Source of the DNA: Chenopodium formosanum
Taxonomy: Eukaryota > Streptophyta > Magnoliopsida > Caryophyllales > Amaranthaceae
DNA: 64,000 nucleotides
Assembly (NCBI GenBank): GCA_024500155.1
Contig: CM044856.1
Span: forward strand, 51,584,303 to 51,648,302
Direction: 5' to 3'
Under the pieces are notes generated by a model that saw only the letters and a list, made by a program, of their open reading frames with translations, was not told the DNA's origin and did not search any database. A program made the translations under genes and the position numbers. Numbering within the stretch: position 1 is the first letter of the stretch; the number at the start of each line of letters is the position of its first letter. This document shows, one piece after another, positions 41,052-53,732 of the stretch.

Positions 41052-43487
41052 AGACCCAACCAAGATCAAGGCAATTATGTCAATGCCACCGCCCAAAACC
41101 GAGAAGCGGATTTGAGGATTTATTAGCCGGTTGCAATACATAAGAAGGTTCATATCAAAATTGACGACAATATGTAAACCAATCTTTAAAAATCTTAAGA
41201 AGAATGTACCAATAATATGGGATGACGAGTGTAAAAAAGCCTTTGAAAAGATCAAAGCCTATCTCGCAAATCCTCCCGTATTAGCACCAGCACTTCCGGG
41301 AATACCTCTTAGGCTGTACTTAGAGTTACCAAAGAGACAATGGGAGCTATGCTAGCACAAGAAATAGAAGGCAAAGAAAATGTGATCTACTATCTAAGCA
41401 AGAAAATGCTCAAATATAAAACACGCTATACACCACTTGAGAAATTGTGCCTCGCCTTGGTGTGGGCCACAACCAAGTTAAGACATTACATGTTCGTGCA
41501 TACAGTCTTCATAGACTCCCGATTAGATCCACTCAAGAATCTATTCAAGAATTCTACACTCAATGGGCGCATATCGAGATGGATAGTCAATTTAGTCCAG
41601 TTTGATGTAAGGTTCATGCAACAAAAAGCTATCAAAGGATTTGTGGTGTCGGATTTTCTAGCGGACTTTCCAATAGAAGACTCGACGCCAATACACGACA
41701 ATGAATTTCTAGATGAAGACTTAATGGTCACTGAAGATGATACTTGGACCTTGTTCTTCGACGGAGCCTCAAACTAAAAGGGATGTGGCGTTGGAGTATT
41801 ACTAGTATCACCTAAAGAAGAGCATGTTCTAATCTCCATAAAGCTTGATTTCGACGTTACCAATAACGCTGCTGAATATGAAGCATGCGTGGTAGGCCTT
41901 GAAACATCTTTGGCATTGGGAGTAAAAAAGTTACGGATATTCGGAGACTCTTCAGTAATCATTAATCAATTCTCCAAAAGGTGGAAAGTAAGGAGCAAAA
42001 GTCTAGCCCCTTACCAAACCTATCTGGAAACCCTAACTAATCCGTTAGAGAAGGTAGAATACACATATCCACCTAGAGAAGAAAATCAATTTGCTGATGC
42101 CTTGGCAAGACTAGCCTCAATGGTTAAGATTCCTACGGAAATTGAGCAAATGCCTCTAACTATAGAAAAAAGGCACAAACCAGCATATATTTAAGCTATA
42201 GAAGATGATGAAGTAATTCAGAGCGAAGAAGAAGAAGAACCGTGGTATACAGATATACTCAATTATGTCACCAATGGAAAATACCCTCCCAATGCTGACA
42301 AAAGAGAAAAAAGAGCATTAAGACTCTTGGCTTCCCAATACGTACTCATAGACAATGAGCTACATAAAAGGGTACCTAAGGGTCGAGCTCTCTTGTGTGT
42401 AGGAAAAAAGGATGCCCAAAGAGCAATGAGGATAGTCCACGAAGGAATTTGTGGAACTCACGTAAATGGCAAAATGTTAGTCCAAAAGATAATGCTAGAA
42501 GGATACTATTGGACTAAAATGAATAGGGATTTCCATCAATACGTAAAAAGATGCCCTAAGTGCCAAATCTATGCTAATTTACAACACGTTCCTCCATCCT
42601 TGCTCTACCCCTACTCGTCGCCATGGCCGTTCTCTACATGGGGAATTGACATCATCGGCAAAATCACGCCCCCAGAAACAAGAGGTCACAAATATATCCT
42701 AGTGGCAATTGATTACTTCACAAAGTGGGTCGAAGCACAATCATACGCTAAACTCACCGCAAAATATGTAGCACTCTTTGTCGAAAGAAATATTATTTGT
42801 CGATACGGAGTCCCATATGAAATGATAAGTGACAATGGAACTCACTTTCAAGCCGAATGTGAAGAATTGCTACAAAAATATGGCATTCAACATCATCATT
42901 CTTCCCCTTATAGACCTCAGGCAAATGGAGCAGTCGAAACAGCTAATAAAAATCTAAAGACTATCATCGAGAAAATGACGGAAAATTACAAGGATTGGCC
43001 TGACAAACTTCACTTCGCATTGTGGGGTTATCGCACGTCAATTCGCACATCAAAAGGAAATACGCCATTTTCATTGGTTTGTGGAATGGATGCCGTACAA
43101 CCTGTCGAACTAGAGATTCCATCTCTACACATCGCAGTAGAAAGCAAACTCGATGAAGTTGAATGGACTAGGGCAAGATATGAAGAGCTAATTCTACTTG
43201 ATGCAAAACGACTAGAAGCTCTACATCACACTCAGTGTTACCAAACTCGTATGGCTAGGCATTTTAATAAGAAGGTCAAGACATGAAACATCAAAGTAGA
43301 AGACTTGGTGTTAAAAGCATTAAGGAAAAATGTTTTAGATCCAAGGGGAAACTTCAGACCTAATTGGTCTGGACCCTACATGGTCAAAACAATCCTGTCA
43401 GGAGGTGCAGCAAAATTAACTGACATGGATGGCAATGAGTTCTCGATTATGACAAATCTTGACCAACTTAAGAAATACTACCCATAA
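41052..43487 (+). pseudogene. T2 pol, second part (RT end, both RNase H, integrase)
   Basis: Continues T2 RT exactly where 11133 stopped. Thumb and RNase H run 41131-41720, with frame changes near 41100 and 41335. The second RNase H (LFFDGASN, AAEYEACVVGLETSLA, FGDSSVIIN) has a TAA at 41775. The integrase (42327-43487) is the best-preserved part: zinc finger CPKCQIYANLQ, then WGIDIIG, ISDNGTHF and NGAVETANK with all catalytic residues, and GPYMVKTILSGG. One TGA at 43284 interrupts its C-terminus. It is a useful reference for the T1 mutations. Confidence 0.9.
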
Positions 43488-43511
43488 TTACTTGAGTAGG
43501 ATACTCAAGAG

Positions 43512-43573
43512 AGCTACGTTTGGCCTGATTCCTTAAGAAAGGATACGTAGGCAACCCTTTACGGGTGCGACCA
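43512..43573 (+). ncRNA. Conserved two-hairpin RNA-like module (T2 copy)
   Basis: Same structure as the T1 copy, starting about 25 bases after the pol stop. GCTACGT/ACGTAGGC outer stem, TCCTT/AAGGA inner stem, ACCC/GGGT second hairpin. It differs from T1 by a C-to-T in the internal loop and a G-to-A after the second hairpin, neither in a stem. Confidence 0.62.
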
Positions 43574-43638
43574 CTTTATTCTTTTCAAATCACGCATCCC
43601 AGACTTAATAAAAATTCAACAGAAGATCGACGAAACAT

Positions 43639-43755
43639 CGGCGCCACAGAAAAAGTTATGGTGCCAATCGATGAACATTAGTCCAGACGACAGCCTCCGT
43701 CTCTTGACGTTTGACTGCCGCAACTGGCGCCAGTCAAAGAATAGTGGCGCCAATT
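43639..43755 (+). repeat. GGCGCC palindrome cluster downstream of T2 pol
   Basis: Three exact GGCGCC hexamers with decayed neighbours, in the same place as the T1 cluster at 21916-22030. Confidence 0.6.
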
Positions 43756-44029
43756 TACTGTAAAATATCTGAGAATATTTTGGTGTTTTTCAGAAAATTT
43801 TTGACTTCCGTACTCGAAAAAGATTTTGGAAAATTAATTTTTCGGTTTTCATTGCTTTAATAAATTAAATTTAAAGTAAATAATTTAATTAAAAAGCTGC
43901 AATTTCATTAATAAAATGAATTACATTATTGATGGAATTTAAATAAAGCTTAAATAAATTAACTTTGATTTAAAAAAAAAAAACTAAGTCTAATAATTGA
44001 AAAGTAAGCAATGCTCTTAATCTTTTTTC

Positions 44030-45525
44030 TCTTTCTTAGCCATTTCCAATTCTTGTCTGCATCTTTTTCCTCATCCATAACCTTAGCTAGTAGGAATCCT
44101 TTAGAGGACCTACATTCAATCTTTGAGTAAATAGTCTCTCAGCTAGGACCCCATGTTTCTTTTCTACTCAAGCTTTCTTTTCTGTGGTGTCAGCTTTCCT
44201 TTTTCCTTTATCTTTTGCAGTACTCTTCTTCTTAGGCATGGCAGGTGTGACTTAATTCTTTCACCCAAGCGTTCCTTAATAGGAATCACTTTGTCACCTA
44301 GACGACTCTTCACATCAGTTTTACTCTGATTTTTCTTCACCTCCTTTGAAGGTTTCTTCATAAGCCACTTTTTCACATCATTGGGCAAGGAAGGAGGAAC
44401 CTTTTGAGTAATTACTTCCCAAAAAGGTCTAGCGCTCCAATAAGCATCAAATTTGTCTACTTCTTGAGAGACAGGGAACTCGTAGGGACGACGAAGATCA
44501 CCGGAAGGAATAGTCTGAAGTAGGTCATACTGTCTCTTTACCCTGCAAGGATAATAAAAATTCATTCGGGACAAGCTTGGAAGACGGCAGAAAGGCTGTT
44601 TGTTGACACCAACCATCTTTTCTATTTTCCACCAAGGGATGACCTATTTGATGGCAAAGTTGTAAGACTCGAAGACCTTCTTTCATTCATGGCGCCCCAT
44701 CTTAGAGAAGCGTTTCTTCCTTCTCACGAAGCAATTTGGAGTATACTTCTCAATATTGTCTGGAGGGCTAATTAATTCAAGTCTTTCCATTAGCCACATT
44801 TGCAAAAAAAATTCAATGCAAATAAATTATTATTATTATACAAAAATATATTTTTGATTTCTGTAATTAAAAATATTAATTTTCTACTTGTAATAAAATT
44901 GGAGAGCCCCGAAAAGGTGCTTTTGGATTCTTCTTTAAATCATCAAGACTAAGCATAGTCTCTCCAACTATTAAGGGCATTGGATTTCTCCTCGATTCAA
45001 TCTACTCTAAAACAGTGGATATAATTGATTGACCCTCTTTATTTTTACCACTAGTGAGAAAATATTGATTAAGCATGCAAAAGAGAACAACCCTTTTTCT
45101 GTAAACATGGAAAGATTCAGAATAAGGTCCATCAAAATAATGGCGAGCAAATTCTTTCAAATTAACTATGCTACCATCTATTATTTTTGATAGATCTTTG
45201 TCTTTTAAATTGAAGAAGCGTTCAAAATCCTTAGTATAATATTCGTTTATTCTAGGGATTACTACAAGATCTAGTGCAGGGAAACCTAAAATAGCACCGA
45301 ATTCTTCCGGCAAAGGGCTAATTTCATCATACCCTATTCTAAAGCCATGAGTATCTACATCCCAATATTCTAGAGCGGTATGAAGAAAATCTAAATCAAG
45401 ATCTACCCCTTTGACACCATAAATACCCCCCAGTGAAACACATCTAACTCTTTTCTCTCCTTGGCATTAAGAGACCGACACCATTCATGAGTGTAGTTGG
45501 TAAAACTTTTGGAGACTAGATACAT
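44030..45525 (-). pseudogene. Antisense DUF7745-like gene in T2
   Basis: Homologue of the T1 gene. Here the start ATG (45525-45523, MYLVSKSF) is kept. Exon 1 has a one-base deletion near 45430 and a TAG near 45000. The intron acceptor reads TTTGCAA instead of TTTACAG before ATGTGG. Exon 2 contains RPFWEVITQKVPPSLPNDVK, also in T1, and a frameshifted C-terminus. TATAAAAAG lies upstream at about 45608-45599. T1 and T2 copies carry different defects, so the common ancestor was probably intact. Confidence 0.65.
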
Positions 45526-45987
45526 GTTGTTAGTTTTTTAAAAGCTAAGAAAAAATTTTATTTTCTGAAATTATGAAGAAAATCGGTTGGGCAGGGGGCT
45601 TTTTATACACAAAATCGACGCAATTTTAATCCAGGAAGGATTCGGAGTCAGCGCTCATTAGCGCCAAACGTCAAATATTGGCGCCTGACGCCAAAACGCT
45701 AAGTGTAGCGCCTGGCGCTACACCAAAACGCGTGACGCCAGCTGGCGCTATTGTATCTTATCGTACGAGCTTTCCAAAAAACCACGTTTTTGACCTGATT
45801 TGAGTCTGCCAATGATTTTACGATTTCCTTATTCTTCTTTTATATCTTTTTCTAAAAATTCATTTATTTCTTCCTCTTAATTAATATAACTATTATATTA
45901 ATTTTTGGATTTTTATTTAGACTAACTTCCAAGTCTTTATAAATCCAATATTTATTGTGACATTTATTTTTTCATTTTTTCTTTTTT

Positions 45988-46010
45988 GGGGAGAAAGTCG
46001 GATACCCTCC
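45988..46010 (+). other. Conserved GGGGAGAAAGTCGGATACC motif (T2)
   Basis: Same motif as in T1 at 24232-24255 and T3 at 6758-6778. It lies between the antisense DUF7745-like promoter and the 3' end of the PMD gene. Confidence 0.6.
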
Positions 46011-46239
46011 AATAATAAAAATAACGTAATTTTTGCGCAAAATTATTTTTCACAATTTCTTTGCACACAAAAACATGCACATAACAATAATAAATAATGA
46101 AAAACCACGATAAATGATGAATAAACTCATAATAGTATGTATATACAAAGATGTCTAAATAATGAGTCTAATTAAAGGCAAAGTTCTATACAAAGTCAAA
46201 ATGAACTAATAAAAAGCATAGGAACAAACTACGACGCCG

Positions 46240-48571
46240 GGGGATGTACACCCATCATCTCATAAAATTGTGTCGTACGAGGATTAACCTCTCCACCAGC
46301 TCCAGCTCCAGCTTCGGTCTCCTCGGGAGGAGGAAAATCAGCACATGACCCGTCCACCCAAGATCAACCTGAGGCTGAGGCTGAGGCTGCGGAGGCTGCT
46401 GCGATGACGAGCCGACCTTGTACATCCCACCACCTCTAAGAGCTGAGGTAGCCTATCCCTGGCCTACCGGCGCAGTATGTGCACCCTCAAATGAAGAGCT
46501 TGAGCCCTCTACCGCCTCGGGAAGGGCAGCCTCAGAACGACCGCCCCGACCACCCGAACCATTACGGCGACGTCTCGAGCTAAACCTCGTCGGCTCTCTC
46601 CGCACCTCAGGTCTCGTGCAGGTACGAGAAGGAATGGGCTGACCCTGCAAAACAAAATAAGATCAGAAACATGCAAAATAGAAGTGGTAATACAAAAACA
46701 TAAGAAGGGAAGCTACCTCCTGAACGGCGTCGTCTCAACGGCATATAGCCACGTTCCTCATCCGGACGAGCTGGCTCTGGAAGGCATCTATGCATCGTGC
46801 CATCGCCGTGACCACCTCGCGCGAAAACTGTCAGGAGAATAAAGTCGGTAAACATGCATAACATATATGGACAAAAAGTTGCAAATAAACAAGCTTACCC
46901 AAGTCCGGTGACGAGGAATTGACCGCTCCACAAAGCGCTCGCCCTCAGGAGCCGGAGGAATCATCTCCTCAATCGGCCCATATGTCCCCTGATAGTGGAT
47001 GGACATACGGGGTGGCACGAACTCAGCAGGGTCACCCTGACAAAGCAAATTAAAATCAGTAAAGTATTACTTGGGGGTTACTTAAAGTAAAAGCTGAAAA
47101 TCGTACCGCCACATCCTCAGCAGGTACAGGAACTTGAGCTAACAACGACAGTAGCTCCTCCTCATAGCACTGCCAAGGGATCGTGTAAGATCGCCAAGGG
47201 GTACTAGCTCCCTCTAACATGCTCACCAACTTTGCGGCATTAAACATATGACGTGGTGGAGGAGCAGGAACGACAAAGGTATCCGAGGAATACTAAATAG
47301 CAACCCTCTCTCCAAGATACACAACCACTCCATAAGTCCCCAAGAAATAGCGACGCTCAGCAGAATACTGCGCGGCTAGCCCAGGGACTGCAAAGTCGAC
47401 CCACGGTTGGTACAACACATCAGACTACTGCAAAGAACGCCTATCAGACATGAATCTATCGAAGGTATCACAAAATGTTCAAATATGTAAAAAACCATAT
47501 CGAGATGATCCAATCTCGGACATAAGCAGTGGACATCCCCACACGGCGGCTGCCCCAGGAAGAATTTACAAGAAACCTGCGCGACGACGGTCTCGCCGGC
47601 ACAGCTGAGGGAAAGTACTCGTAGAACCAGATTTACAAGAAGCAAAAGTTATCAGCAAGTGCTAACTAAAATTTAGAGCTAAACTTTACAGGAAATAAAG
47701 TATACCTCTACGAACCTCCAAAAACCGGATAGAGAAACGTTCCCTGTGAAGGTTTGATGTCGACACGAGTCTTGCAACGCTCGGATGAAATCAGCATAGG
47801 CCAAGCTGGCCCAGTCGTAAGTCCCGATCCGGTGTAGATCACGGACAGCAGGAAGGTAGTAAAGCAGCGCCCTACTATCCTTGTCAGGAGAGAACGTCCC
47901 TGACAGCAAGATAAGTGCAAAGATGCGCACTCGCTGCTCTCGGGTAGTCGCACCATCATCAAAAGCAGCTGCTAGAGTCGAGCGGCGAATTCCCCTAGCA
48001 TTTAACTGAGTCGACTCTACCTCAGCTCGAGCCCGAACAACAATCGAACCCAACAGCAAATCGACCTTGGGAGAAAAGACACTAATCTCGCTGTCGAACG
48101 GCAGCGCCACAGAGCTAAACTCCAGTCCCGTAATGAGACTGAAGTCGGTCAGAGTGACCATCATCTCACCCCAAGGGAAGTGGAAAGTGTTGGTGGTGTC
48201 CTAAAAGAACTCCACCAGAGCAAGGACTACATGGTGACCCCCACTAGAGGCAATCATGGCCTCTGAGGTCTAAAACAGTGAAGTGAGTCTGCAAGACTCC
48301 CATAGATTTCTCGTTTCGTCGTCTTTGGCGATGTACATCTTGTACAGGTCGCCGAAACCGTTTCAACCGGAACCGTGATAACGTGTCCTCCCAACTGTGA
48401 AGCCCCGTTGCACCCTCTTAGAGATATGATGGACAGGAGAAAAGTACAAAGTCCGCTCATCCCACTCAAAGAGTCGCCGAGCGAAGTGGACGGATCAGCG
48501 TCATCCTCTAAAGGCTCGTGCTCCCGTCGAACGTCTCGAGACCATGAACAAGAGCCTCGCTGTCTAGCCAT
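46240..48571 (-). pseudogene. Antisense PMD gene in T2, broken
   Basis: Homologue of the T1 PMD gene with the same exon order: exon 1 48571-47706, then about 47630-47505, 47430-47107, 47039-46902, 46830-46717 and 46646 downward. Start MARQRGS. Recognisable blocks: VTLTDFSLITGLEF, YDWASLAYADFIRAL. It carries a frameshift near 48460, stops near 48270, 48200, 47293 and 46737, and a first-intron acceptor changed from TAG to TAA. The C-terminal tail runs on with a PQ repeat where T1 has its TAG. Confidence 0.7.
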
Positions 48572-49228
48572 GCTACATTGTGCAGAATCATTATAAATTA
48601 AGGTTTTATGTTATCTAAGGTTCACCTAGCCGCATGATACTATGTTCGCAAAAAAAAAAAAAAAAAACAAATAGAGTACGTAGTACTAAAATAGAGCACA
48701 AATTCAAATTGAGCATACACGGCATTTTCAAGAAATCAAACAATTTCTTGAAATACTATAGTAATTATTGTGACAAATTGGACAAGAATTGTTAGCAAAA
48801 ATATCAAGAACAATCCACATTGTCTACCCGACCTTAAGAGGTTCAACAATGTTGATTTGTTCATTTCTTCACCAAATTGAGTCAAACAAGTCTCAAAATA
48901 CTCCTAAGGCAATATATAAACATAATCAAGAAATTTCATGGCATAAAATTTGATAAACAAAGAGAATTTAACAATCTAAATTTCGAATTTTCAAGAAATT
49001 CGTGAACAAATGCATGCGAAATTCATTAAAACCGGAGTGAGTTTGAAGGAAACTTACATAGATCGGGAAAATGGATGGAATAAGCTTTGATTTGCAACAA
49101 ATTTGAGCAAATTTGGTTGAGAAATGAGCAAGAATGAGTGAATTAAAGTTCTGAGCGAATTCTCGAGCAAGAAACGAGCAGCAGCAACGGAATTGAAGAA
49201 GAGAAGGGTATTCAAGGAAAACCCAACT

Positions 49229-49340
49229 CTAGCGCCAAGCGTCAGACCTTGGAGTCAGTCAAATAGGCTTAGCGCATGGCGCTAGTACCAGCGTCTGGCG
49301 CTACAGCCAAATAAGCGGCGCTAGCGTTATTTCAGGGGCG
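49229..49340 (-). promoter_or_regulatory. Decayed GGCGCC cluster upstream of the T2 PMD gene
   Basis: AGCGCC, GGCGCT and related variants, no exact GGCGCC left. It is equivalent to 27421-27535 of T1. Confidence 0.45.
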
Positions 49341-50202
49341 TTAGATTTCTCATCCACTCAGTACGGTTGTTCCAACCTTGTGCAATATGTTTTGGGTTCC
49401 TTGGTACACCAGTTAGCCCCTCTAAGCAATTTGACATGATTTTTAGTAATCGGCTTGATTACAATTACATAAAGTGATCGACTTGAGGAAAGATCGTCTC
49501 ACTTAGTTTAAAGCGCCTAAGCATTGGTTCATCGCAAAAGGCACCGACATAATGGTTCATTCAGAAGGGCACCGACATACTGGTTCATTCAGCAAAAGGC
49601 ACTGACATACTGGTTCATTCAGCAAAAGGCACCGACATACAGGTTCAAAAGCAGCAGAAGCGCCGACGTACAAGCATAGCGGAAACAAAGTTCAAGTGAG
49701 CAACAAGCGTGGGTCTTCGGTAATTTCCTTTAGAATATTATCGCAACAAATGAGGATAGCTTCAAGCGAGGATATCTTCTGCAGCGTTCCCTAGCTTGCA
49801 GAGAGTTGTCACAAACAACTGGAGGTCGTTTCAAGCGAAGCAATCTTCGATGGGGTTCTCTAGCTTGCTGAAGTCTATCATGGCAGAACTGGAGGCAGTT
49901 ACAAGCGTAGCAGTCTTCAGGCGGCATTCTCTAGTTTGTAGGAGGTCGTCAAAAATACAAAAGTACAGAAATACATGAATATAGTAGCAAATCGGTTACC
50001 TTCAGAGACGTGTGCTCGACGGTGCAAGATACGTGTTTCTTAAATCTTTTATCTGTTTAACTAACGCTAGTTTGTAGGTATCGGTGTTACAAGAGTGATT
50101 TAGGATCGCAGAACGTTTTGAATCATTTTCCATCCCTATCGATGCTTTGACTTTTTTTTTCGAAACTTGCGTTTCTCCAAACTCAATCAAAGTGGGGGCT
50201 TC
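49341..50202 (+). other. T2 3' region: tandem repeats, pre-PPT block and PPT
   Basis: Copies of about 36 bp with GCACCGACATACTGGTTCAT (49530-49660), then about 60-bp units (49750-49960), then the conserved pre-PPT block ending GTGGGGGCTTC at 50192-50202. No gene. Confidence 0.6.
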
Positions 50203-52146
50203 TGTAGACACCCATTTGTGTCTCCCCTAAACCAAATCCGACAATGAGTACCTTTCACGTCAAATTCTAATCGAATGAAGTGAAAGTGTGGAAAGTCTAG
50301 TGTTGCGGATAGTTTTAATTTCTTTTCTCTTCTCTCTGTTTTTTAAAAACCTATTTTAAGAAAACAGCCAATCTTGTTTGGTTGGTCCATGATATGGGTC
50401 CAATAGTAGTGTAGTTTGATAGGGCTTGAAAAGAGCTTTCCAACGATATATTATAAGCCCAATTCCGATGAATATTGAGTAAGTTATGGCCAAATTACTA
50501 AACTGGGCCCGGTTTGAGCCTCATATGCTGCCAATGATCTAGGGGAGGTCCTAATATGGATTTATCATTCTTAATGCAATTAGGAATGGTTTTAGTTTTC
50601 TAGATTCTTTTAGAAGCTTCTTTTCATTCCTAATTCAATTAGCATTGATAAATTGACTTTTGTTCACTTTTTAGAGTTTTAATCAGAATAAAAGAATGTT
50701 TTTGCGGAAAATACGATTTTATCCTCCTGTACGGTTAATTTCTATCTGATTTCAAAAAATGCGTCAGAAATTTAATCACCGCCTGTACGTCATTAGCGCA
50801 TGGCACTAAGCCTGGTGCCTGGCGCTAATGTCAGCGTCTAGCGCTAACCTTGTTTTTGCGCGTCAGAACTCTGTTTTGATTTTCTATCTTTTTGGCTGAT
50901 TTTCTCTATAAATAGTCTTCTAAAAACTCCGTTTTCAATGACCAATTCTCATCAATTCTTATCTCGAACCTCCAATCTGCAATCATTAACTTTCTCTCTA
51001 AGCTAAAGCTTTTCTCTCTCTTTTCTAAACCTACTCTTTCTCTTACAAAATTCTGCATTCACAAGACCTAGATACACCTAGCATTATTCGAAGTTGTCTT
51101 CACCCTAGACGTGAAAGGTTTTAATTTATGAGGGTTTGGTCCCAAATCTCTATTTCAATTATTTAATTTAATTGTTTTAATTATTATTTTCCTTGAATTT
51201 ACTAACGTGTGTATTTTGTTATTAGAAAGAGGTACGAGGCATCCAAGTAAGTGCTTTAATGGTTTTTATTGATGTCATTATGTAGAAATCATGCTTAGGT
51301 TGTTATTATGATTCCTAGTATCATGTTAGGATGTTTTCCTTAATTTGATGTTTAGGGTGACAACAATAAATTCCTAGTATCATGTCTAGGGTAACTTTAA
51401 TATCAAATATGATTAAAAGTATGATGCCTTTTATGTTCTTCCTAACATTCATGATTGTTAGTATCATGTTAGGGCTAAAGCATTGATGTTTATTGTTTAG
51501 TGACATGTTAGGGTTTTTATTAATCTTGTTAGTATCATGCCTAGGATCTTGCTATTATTATGCTTTAACGTTGATATGATTATTTTAATTATGATTATAA
51601 TTGTTATAATAATCATGATTATTTTAATTATTATTGTTATGATTATGATTATCATGATTATTATTATGTTGCTTGATTATTTATAGTTATTTCTTGATCA
51701 CGCCTTTTATACATGCTTAAAGAGAATTTAGTACTTGTAATCACGCTTAATAACATAATTAATAATCTTGTTTAGGGTTAATATGATTATAATTTAAGTG
51801 ATTGCCAATAATAGATTTATTTGTGCATTAATATTCAACCAACATAGATAAACAGGTTTAGGGTTAATCCTATTGATTGCATTTTAGTCAGAAAGCGCAC
51901 ATGAATACGATCAGAATAAAGTAGAGGCCTATTATTAGGGCAGGTTCAATCTCTTTAAGGTTGGATTTGTACCTTCATCCCCGAACTACCAGTCATGGTT
52001 CCAGACCTATTGGAGTTGACAATCTCTTGGATCGTTAAGGGGTGTAACCTTCACCTCGTGAACGGTTTACAAGTACCTAAAACTTGTTGGCGACTCTTTT
52101 GCTCTATCTTCTTTCCCTTTGGACGCCACCGTGGGGTTCGAGCTAG
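50203..52146 (+). repeat. 3' LTR of T2, truncated
   Basis: Starts TGTAGACACCC and follows the T1 LTR throughout (TATA CTATAAATAG at about 50905-50915, GGCGCT-type cluster at 50792-50865). It stops matching at 52146, short of the expected CTACA end; a 20-bp gap also occurs near 52130. It is more diverged than the T1 LTRs, in keeping with greater age. Confidence 0.85.
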
Positions 52147-53215
52147 GGTGACAGGGTAAAGTCGTATCCCCTAATAAAAAATAATTACCTAAATCACTAA
52201 CTAAGGTAGAAAGGGAAGTAGGGTCGATCTCCACAGGGAAACTAGTCTTTTTACTTTTAATTAATTATTATAATCTAAATTATTTAAGTAAACAATATTT
52301 ATAATTAAGCAAGACACTAAACTACAAAGAATAAGAATAGGAAGAAAACAATATATAAAGGGATCTAGGGCATAGGTTCACCAATAAATAATACTCCAGG
52401 GTAAAACATAGTAATCAATTATTGACATTGCATAAATAACATGATTAATAGGCTCTTGCAATTTATTAATCAACATAGATCTAACAGGCTCTTGCAATTT
52501 TCTAGATCTAAGTTCTTATTGAAAATAGCCTTTAATATCAAATTAACATCTGCTCGATTCATCAATTTAATATTGCTATACTTTTACAAGCCACAATTGT
52601 AAAACATTAAAACAATCCAATTAGAAATTATCATGCAATACCAATAATTAATAATAGTCAATCATCAATGCATCAATTAACCAGATTGTAAAGGGCTCTC
52701 GCTACGTATTACAATCACACAATTAATTTATCGGTATTAAATCTCATCTCTCGAATCTTGACTTAACCATTTATAAATTAACTTGCCTATTGAAACTAGA
52801 CCTAACATGAATTCTCATCTCTCGATTCTTGAATCAATATTGTCAAACTCATGCATAAAAGATAGGCCTAATCTAGTCACAGAGCATTAAATCAATCAAT
52901 AGGAAATTAATCTAGCATTGATAATCAACAACAATAATTTACCCTTTCATATTTTTTATTAGATCCCCATAAACCCTAGAAATTAAACTGTTCACACATA
53001 TTAAAAACTAAACTAATCAAAGCAATAAAATAAATCATGATGAAAGGAATAGAATAAATAAATAAGATTAAGGGAAGAAATTGTTACCAAAATAAATCTG
53101 GAATTAATGAAAGAATTAAGAACAAAAGTTTAGAGAGAGATTAAGAAAGAGAAAAAAAAAACTAAGTAGAGAGAGAAAGTCTAAGAAAAAGGATCCGTAA
53201 TTATTCCGTACAAAT
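52147..53215. other. Unassigned AT-rich repeat between T2 and T4
   Basis: About 1.07 kb without a gene. It contains AGGGTCGATCTCCACAGGGA near 52226, GGCTCTTGCAATTT twice (52450, 52490) and CTCATCTCTCGA twice (52745, 52815). On the minus strand its right part looks like a pyrimidine-rich leader. It may be a solo or partial LTR in reverse orientation; ends and TSD could not be found. Confidence 0.4.
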
Positions 53216-53699
53216 TGTTTAGCGTAATTTTACCCTGCCACGTGGCCCAATCAGAGGGTGACACGTGTCAGCCCTCAGATTGGTCCAAAATGGACCAATC
53301 CCTGCTTGACACGTGTCATTCCAGAAATCAACGAAAAAGGCGGCCTTCAGGCCCAAATCCCAAGAACGCCGCAAAACGGCGCAGCCCACCAATGATTAGG
53401 GCTCACTGACCTAATCAGGGGCACAATTCCCAAAGACCTTATAAATAGGGAGATGTCCCTTATTTTGAGAGGACGTTTTACCATTTATTACACCTGCATT
53501 CTCTTACATCAGAGAAACACCTGAGCTTGGAATCCGAGCAGATCCCCACCTAAATTTCCGTACTCTTTATACCATTTCAAGTTACTTGACCGTTGGAGGC
53601 GGAGCTCCAACCACCCGGAGTCTCTGTTATTTTGTAGGTACAGATTGGCCGGATCAGACTTCGTGACGTATCTCCCGAGGGACAAAAACACCCAAAACA
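53216..53699 (+). repeat. 5' LTR of T4
   Basis: 484 bp, TGTTTAGCG to AAAACA. Upstream of the TATA box (TTATAAATAG, 53439-53448) are palindromes: CCACGTGG at 53238-53245, TGACACGTGTCA at 53259-53270 and 53307-53318, and an inverted repeat of ATTGGTCCA/TGGACCAAT at 53279-53299. CACGTG is the G-box core for bZIP/bHLH factors; ATTGG is a CCAAT box. The copy at 63861 matches closely. Confidence 0.9.
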
Positions 53700-53701
53700 T
53701 T

Positions 53702-53718
53702 TGGCGCCGTTTGTGGGG
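53702..53718 (+). other. Primer-binding site of T4
   Basis: TGGCGCCGTTTGTGGGG starts two bases after the LTR. It resembles the TGGCGCCGTTGCCGGGG form common in Athila/Tat elements. Confidence 0.75.
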
Positions 53719-53732
53719 AGAGTACCTCGAAG

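Larger units (their letters stand above)
41052..52146 (+). mobile_element. T2: outer Tat-clade element, right part
   Basis: Same family as T1. Together with 9669-11133 it forms one element whose 5' LTR and gag lie left of T3, off-window. After pol come the hairpin module, a GGCGCC cluster, the antisense DUF7745-like and PMD genes in the same order as T1, tandem repeats, polypurine tract and a 3' LTR cut short at 52146. Confidence 0.9.
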
